From: Desulfobacterales bacterium
GTDB lineage: Bacteria > Desulfobacterota > Dissulfuribacteria > Dissulfuribacterales > JAMONC01
Assembly: GCA_027066725.1 (NCBI GenBank)
Contig: JAMONC010000257.1
Location: 1 to 8,650 of the forward strand
Length of the DNA stretch: 8,650 nucleotides
Direction of reading: 5' to 3'
Shown here: positions 6,271 through 8,650 of the stretch, piece after piece
How the letters are laid out: each line of letters starts with the position of its first letter
Position numbering within the stretch: position 1 is the stretch's first letter
Position numbers and translations under genes: made by a program
The notes under the pieces: model-generated
Seen by the model: the letters and a program-made list of their open reading frames with translations, nothing else
Database searches by the model: none
What the model was told of the DNA's origin: nothing

Positions 6271-6825
6271 TTATTTTGTTTTATCGGTAGGTGTCGATGG
6301 ATTAGTTTTTGTATTTTGACCTTTATTAGTAGAAGTGTTTTGTATTTTATTGGTATTCTGGTTTTCTTTATTTAAAGTTGTTGAACTGCTAGTAGTTGTA
6401 TTAGCCTCTTTTGGGGTAGATTTTTTAGTAGAAATAGCTTGGTTTTGATTAGTAGTAATTGTAGCTGTTGAATTTTGGGTAGTTTTTTGATTGGTTGTTA
6501 CTGGTGTAGTTGTGGTAGCAGGTGATGTAGAAGGTAAGGTAGGTGGTACAGAAGGTGCGCTAACAGGTTGTTTTATTCCTTGCATTATAGAGCCAGTATT
6601 TTGATGAGCCGATAAATAAGTTAAAGCAATAGATGTACACATAAAGATTGTTGCAAGTACTGCTGTAACTTTTGCTAAAAAAGGAGCAGGCCCGGCGCTA
6701 CCAAAGATTGCTTCACTTGACCCAAAAACAGCACCAATTTCTGCACCCTTACCCTGTTGCAGTAAAACTACTATAACAAGTGCTATACATGTAACGATTT
6801 GGACAATTACTAAAAATGTAAACAT
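6271..6825 (-). CDS. secG: SecG, preprotein translocase subunit with a long low-complexity tail
   Basis: SecG is the small auxiliary membrane subunit of the SecYEG channel. The first 74 residues are a standard SecG: TM1 (about 3-22), the conserved loop LLQQGKGAEIGAVFGSSEAIFGS (split over 21-43), then TM2 (about 50-72). Residues 75-184 are unusual: about 110 residues with 30 Thr, 14 Asn, many Ser, Gln and Pro, 11 Lys but only three acidic residues, and no Cys or aromatic residue. The tail is probably disordered. With the known SecG topology (both ends outside) it would face the periplasm. Typical SecG proteins are about 70-120 aa, so 184 is long. The frame is continuous, with no sign of a frameshift. 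The nearest Shine-Dalgarno-like sequence, AGGA, is only 3 nt from the ATG, and GGAGAGG lies about 14 nt away, so initiation looks suboptimal. It follows tpiA by 27 bp. Confidence 0.93.
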   Translation of the reverse strand: MFTFLVIVQIVTCIALVIVVLLQQGKGAEIGAVFGSSEAIFGSAGPAPFLAKVTAVLATIFMCTSIALTYLSAHQNTGSIMQGIKQPVSAPSVPPTLPSTSPATTTTPVTTNQKTTQNSTATITTNQNQAISTKKSTPKEANTTTSSSTTLNKENQNTNKIQNTSTNKGQNTKTNPSTPTDKTK

Positions 6826-6852
6826 TGATCCTAATTAAACCTCTCCACCAAC

Positions 6853-7623
6853 TTAATTTATTATTTTACAGCCTGCAATTCGGCTGAATTTTTCTGGATC
6901 AAGGGATGCTCCCCCTACTAACACCCCATCAATATCTGGTTGAGCCATAAGGCTTTCAACATTTTCAGGTTTAACTGAACCACCATACAATATTCGAACC
7001 TTTTGTGCAATAGATGAATCAAACCAATTCGAAAGCCAACTTCTAATAAATGCATGTGCTTGTTGGGCAATATCTGGAGTTGCTGTTTTACCTGTACCTA
7101 TTGCCCAAACAGGTTCATAAGCTATGGTCATCTTTTTAGCTAACTCTTGAGAAAGCGTCCCAAATACAGATTCAAGCTGAACTTTTAATACATCTTCTGT
7201 CTGTCCAAGTTCTCTCTCCTCAAGTTTTTCTCCTATACAAAGGATTGGATTTATTTCATGTGCAAGTGCAGAAGAGACCTTAGCTGCAATTACTTCATTA
7301 TTTTCACCAAATATATGCCTTCTTTCTGAATGCCCTAATATAACCCAGTTTATACCTATTTCTTTTATCATTAATGGAGATATTTCTCCGGTAAATGCTC
7401 CCTTCTCTTCCCAATGCATATTTTGGGCGCAAAGGATGACTGAGGAGCTTTCTGTTAATTTTTTACTAAGTGCAAGGGCTGTAAATGGTGGTGCAATTAA
7501 TATATCTCTATCATCTAGGTTTTCTACTTTAGGTAGAAAGGAATTAAAAAATTCTTTTGTTTCTGCTAATGTCTTATGCATCTTCCAGTTTGCAGCCATT
7601 AGTGGGGTTCTTTTTTCACTCAT
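6853..7623 (-). CDS. tpiA: Triosephosphate isomerase
   Basis: This cytoplasmic enzyme interconverts dihydroxyacetone phosphate and glyceraldehyde 3-phosphate in glycolysis and gluconeogenesis. The 256-residue length is normal for a (beta/alpha)8 barrel. Catalytic residues are all visible: N12 and K14 (ANWKMHK), H98 (ILGHSERR) and E170 in the signature AYEPVWAIGTGKT (168-180), which includes the flexible loop 6. The phosphate-binding YGGSVKPEN (213-221) and VGGASL (236-241) follow. The ATG is supported by AGGAG at 7632-7636 with an 8-nt spacer. It lies 35 bp after pgk in the same direction. Pgk and TpiA are separate proteins here, unlike the fused form known from Thermotoga. Confidence 0.97.
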   Translation of the reverse strand: MSEKRTPLMAANWKMHKTLAETKEFFNSFLPKVENLDDRDILIAPPFTALALSKKLTESSSVILCAQNMHWEEKGAFTGEISPLMIKEIGINWVILGHSERRHIFGENNEVIAAKVSSALAHEINPILCIGEKLEERELGQTEDVLKVQLESVFGTLSQELAKKMTIAYEPVWAIGTGKTATPDIAQQAHAFIRSWLSNWFDSSIAQKVRILYGGSVKPENVESLMAQPDIDGVLVGGASLDPEKFSRIAGCKIIN

Positions 7624-7658
7624 ATTTTATTCTCCTAATACTAAAACTAGATTTAAGA

Positions 7659-8650
7659 TTAATTAGAACATTTTTTTAGTGCCTTTATACCAGGTAGTTC
7701 TTTCCCTTCAAGAAGGGTTAGAAAAGCTCCTCCTCCCGTAGATATATAAGAGACATTATTTTTTTGTCCATAAAGAGAAATTGCATGCGCTGTATCACCA
7801 CCACCTATAATAGTTAAAGCATGGGAAGAACCAACTGCATGGGATATCCCCATAGTACCTATTGAAAAAGGCTCTATTTCAAAAGCGCCCATAGGTCCAT
7901 TCCATACGATTGTCTTTGCGTTATCTAAAGCTTCTTTAAATAGGGTGGTTGTGGCAGGTCCAATATCTAAAGACATCCAACCATCAGGGATTTCAAGACA
8001 AGGTACTATTTTGGTTAAGGCATCTTTTTTTATCTCTTGAGCAATTACACAATCAACAGGTAAATAGAGTGTTATGCCTTGTTTTTTACAGCTTTCCATT
8101 ATAAATTGAGCATCTTCTTTTAATTCAGGCTCGATCAAAGAAGAGCCTGTATTTAGCCCTTTAGCTAGTAAGAAGGTATTTGCCATTGCACCACCGATGA
8201 TCAATTTATCTACTTTATCCATTAGGTTTTTCAGCGCCCCCAATTTACTAGATACTTTTGCACCACCTACAATTGCTACAAGTGGTCTTACAGGATTTCC
8301 CAATGCTTGCTCAAAATAAGTAAGTTCATTTTTCATCAAAAAACCAGCTCCGCATTCCTTTATATGTTCACAAATTCCAACCACAGATGCATGTGCTCTA
8401 TGAGAAACTGCAAATGCATCGTTAATATAAATATCTGCTAGAGAGGCAAGTTGAGCTGAAAATTCCGGATCATTTTTAGTTTCTTCTTCATGAAACCTTA
8501 GGTTTTCAAGAAGGACTATATCGCCATTCTCTAATTTTTTAACTAGTTCTTCTACTTCCTCACCTATACAATCTGGGGCAAGTGTAACCTCTTTATTAAT
8601 AAGCTCTGATAGCCTTTTTGCTACAGGTTTAAGGCTATATTTTTCGACTT
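7659..8650 (-). CDS. pgk: Phosphoglycerate kinase, N-terminus cut by window edge
   Basis: This cytoplasmic enzyme transfers phosphate between 1,3-bisphosphoglycerate and ADP. The frame stays open to the window edge, giving 329 residues beginning VEKYSLKPVAKRLSEL. About 65-70 residues, including the DFNVP and HLGRPKG motifs, should lie beyond. Visible family segments are LLENLRFHEEE, the interdomain NDAFAVSHRAHAS (8385-8423), PVRPLVAIVGGAKVSSK, the nucleotide-binding WNGPMGAFE (7878-7904), IGGGDTAHAI (near 7780-7810) and the C-terminal STGGGAFLTLLEGKELPG. A GTG at 8382-8384 could be mistaken for a start, but it lies in the middle of the conserved RAHAS-VVGI segment and is not one. It is the first visible gene of the pgk-tpiA-secG unit; its promoter is outside the window. 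Confidence 0.97.
   Translation of the reverse strand, partial: VEKYSLKPVAKRLSELINKEVTLAPDCIGEEVEELVKKLENGDIVLLENLRFHEEETKNDPEFSAQLASLADIYINDAFAVSHRAHASVVGICEHIKECGAGFLMKNELTYFEQALGNPVRPLVAIVGGAKVSSKLGALKNLMDKVDKLIIGGAMANTFLLAKGLNTGSSLIEPELKEDAQFIMESCKKQGITLYLPVDCVIAQEIKKDALTKIVPCLEIPDGWMSLDIGPATTTLFKEALDNAKTIVWNGPMGAFEIEPFSIGTMGISHAVGSSHALTIIGGGDTAHAISLYGQKNNVSYISTGGGAFLTLLEGKELPGIKALKKCSN

Noticed and set aside
8382..8384. GTG as the start of a short pgk
   Set aside because: The frame remains open upstream with clear PGK motifs (LLENLRFHEEE, NDAFAVSHRAHAS), so the gene continues past the window edge.
1..8650. CRISPR arrays, tRNA, rRNA and insertion sequences
   Set aside because: No spaced direct repeats, tRNA T-loop/acceptor pairs, rRNA segments or transposase motifs were seen by eye on either strand.

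Overview
The window is 8.65 kb of compact, AT-rich bacterial chromosome (GC roughly mid-30s % by eye). It carries core metabolism, secretion and proteolysis genes, plus the cut-off tail of one accessory gene at the left edge. HslUV, SecG and a XerC recombinase show it is bacterial. The order xerC-hslV-hslU-argB-argF, the pgk-tpiA-secG block and the short HslV propeptide ending FYG-TT resemble Desulfobacterota-type (former Deltaproteobacteria) genomes. That lineage guess rests on remembered gene order and protein style, not on a search, and a low-GC member would fit best. The 'codV-codW-codX' order of Firmicutes is similar, so the assignment is tentative.

Layout, left to right. Positions 1-93 (+) hold the last 30 codons of a RelE/ParE-family toxin whose start lies outside the window. 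Positions 94-253 are an AT-rich leader with a possible promoter and a 14-bp inverted repeat just before the ribosome binding site of ilvE (254-1324, +). All other genes are on the minus strand. Read in their own direction from the right edge they are: pgk (partial, 8650-7659), tpiA (7623-6853) and secG (6825-6271), followed by a strong intrinsic terminator (6241-6260). After a 135-bp AT-rich gap with a plausible promoter come xerC (6135-5197), hslV (5204-4653), hslU (4649-3249), argB (3234-2338) and argF (2295-1354). argF ends 29 bp from the end of convergent ilvE.

The first minus-strand unit joins two lower-glycolysis/gluconeogenesis enzymes to the SecG subunit of the SecYEG translocon. The second joins the chromosome-dimer recombinase XerC, the HslVU ATP-dependent protease and two arginine-synthesis enzymes. 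Its genes are tightly coupled: xerC/hslV overlap by 8 bp, hslV/hslU are 3 bp apart, and the argB Shine-Dalgarno overlaps the hslU stop codon. IlvE makes or degrades branched-chain amino acids and is a separate, opposing unit.

This is mostly ordinary housekeeping DNA and I do not see a convincing undescribed system. The points most worth a second look are the toxin remnant at the left edge, the SecG with a 110-residue Thr/Asn/Ser/Lys-rich tail, the merged recombinase-protease-arginine operon without argD, the xerC leader (no visible Shine-Dalgarno, tandem repeat, A-tracts inside the gene), and the small palindrome against the ilvE ribosome binding site.
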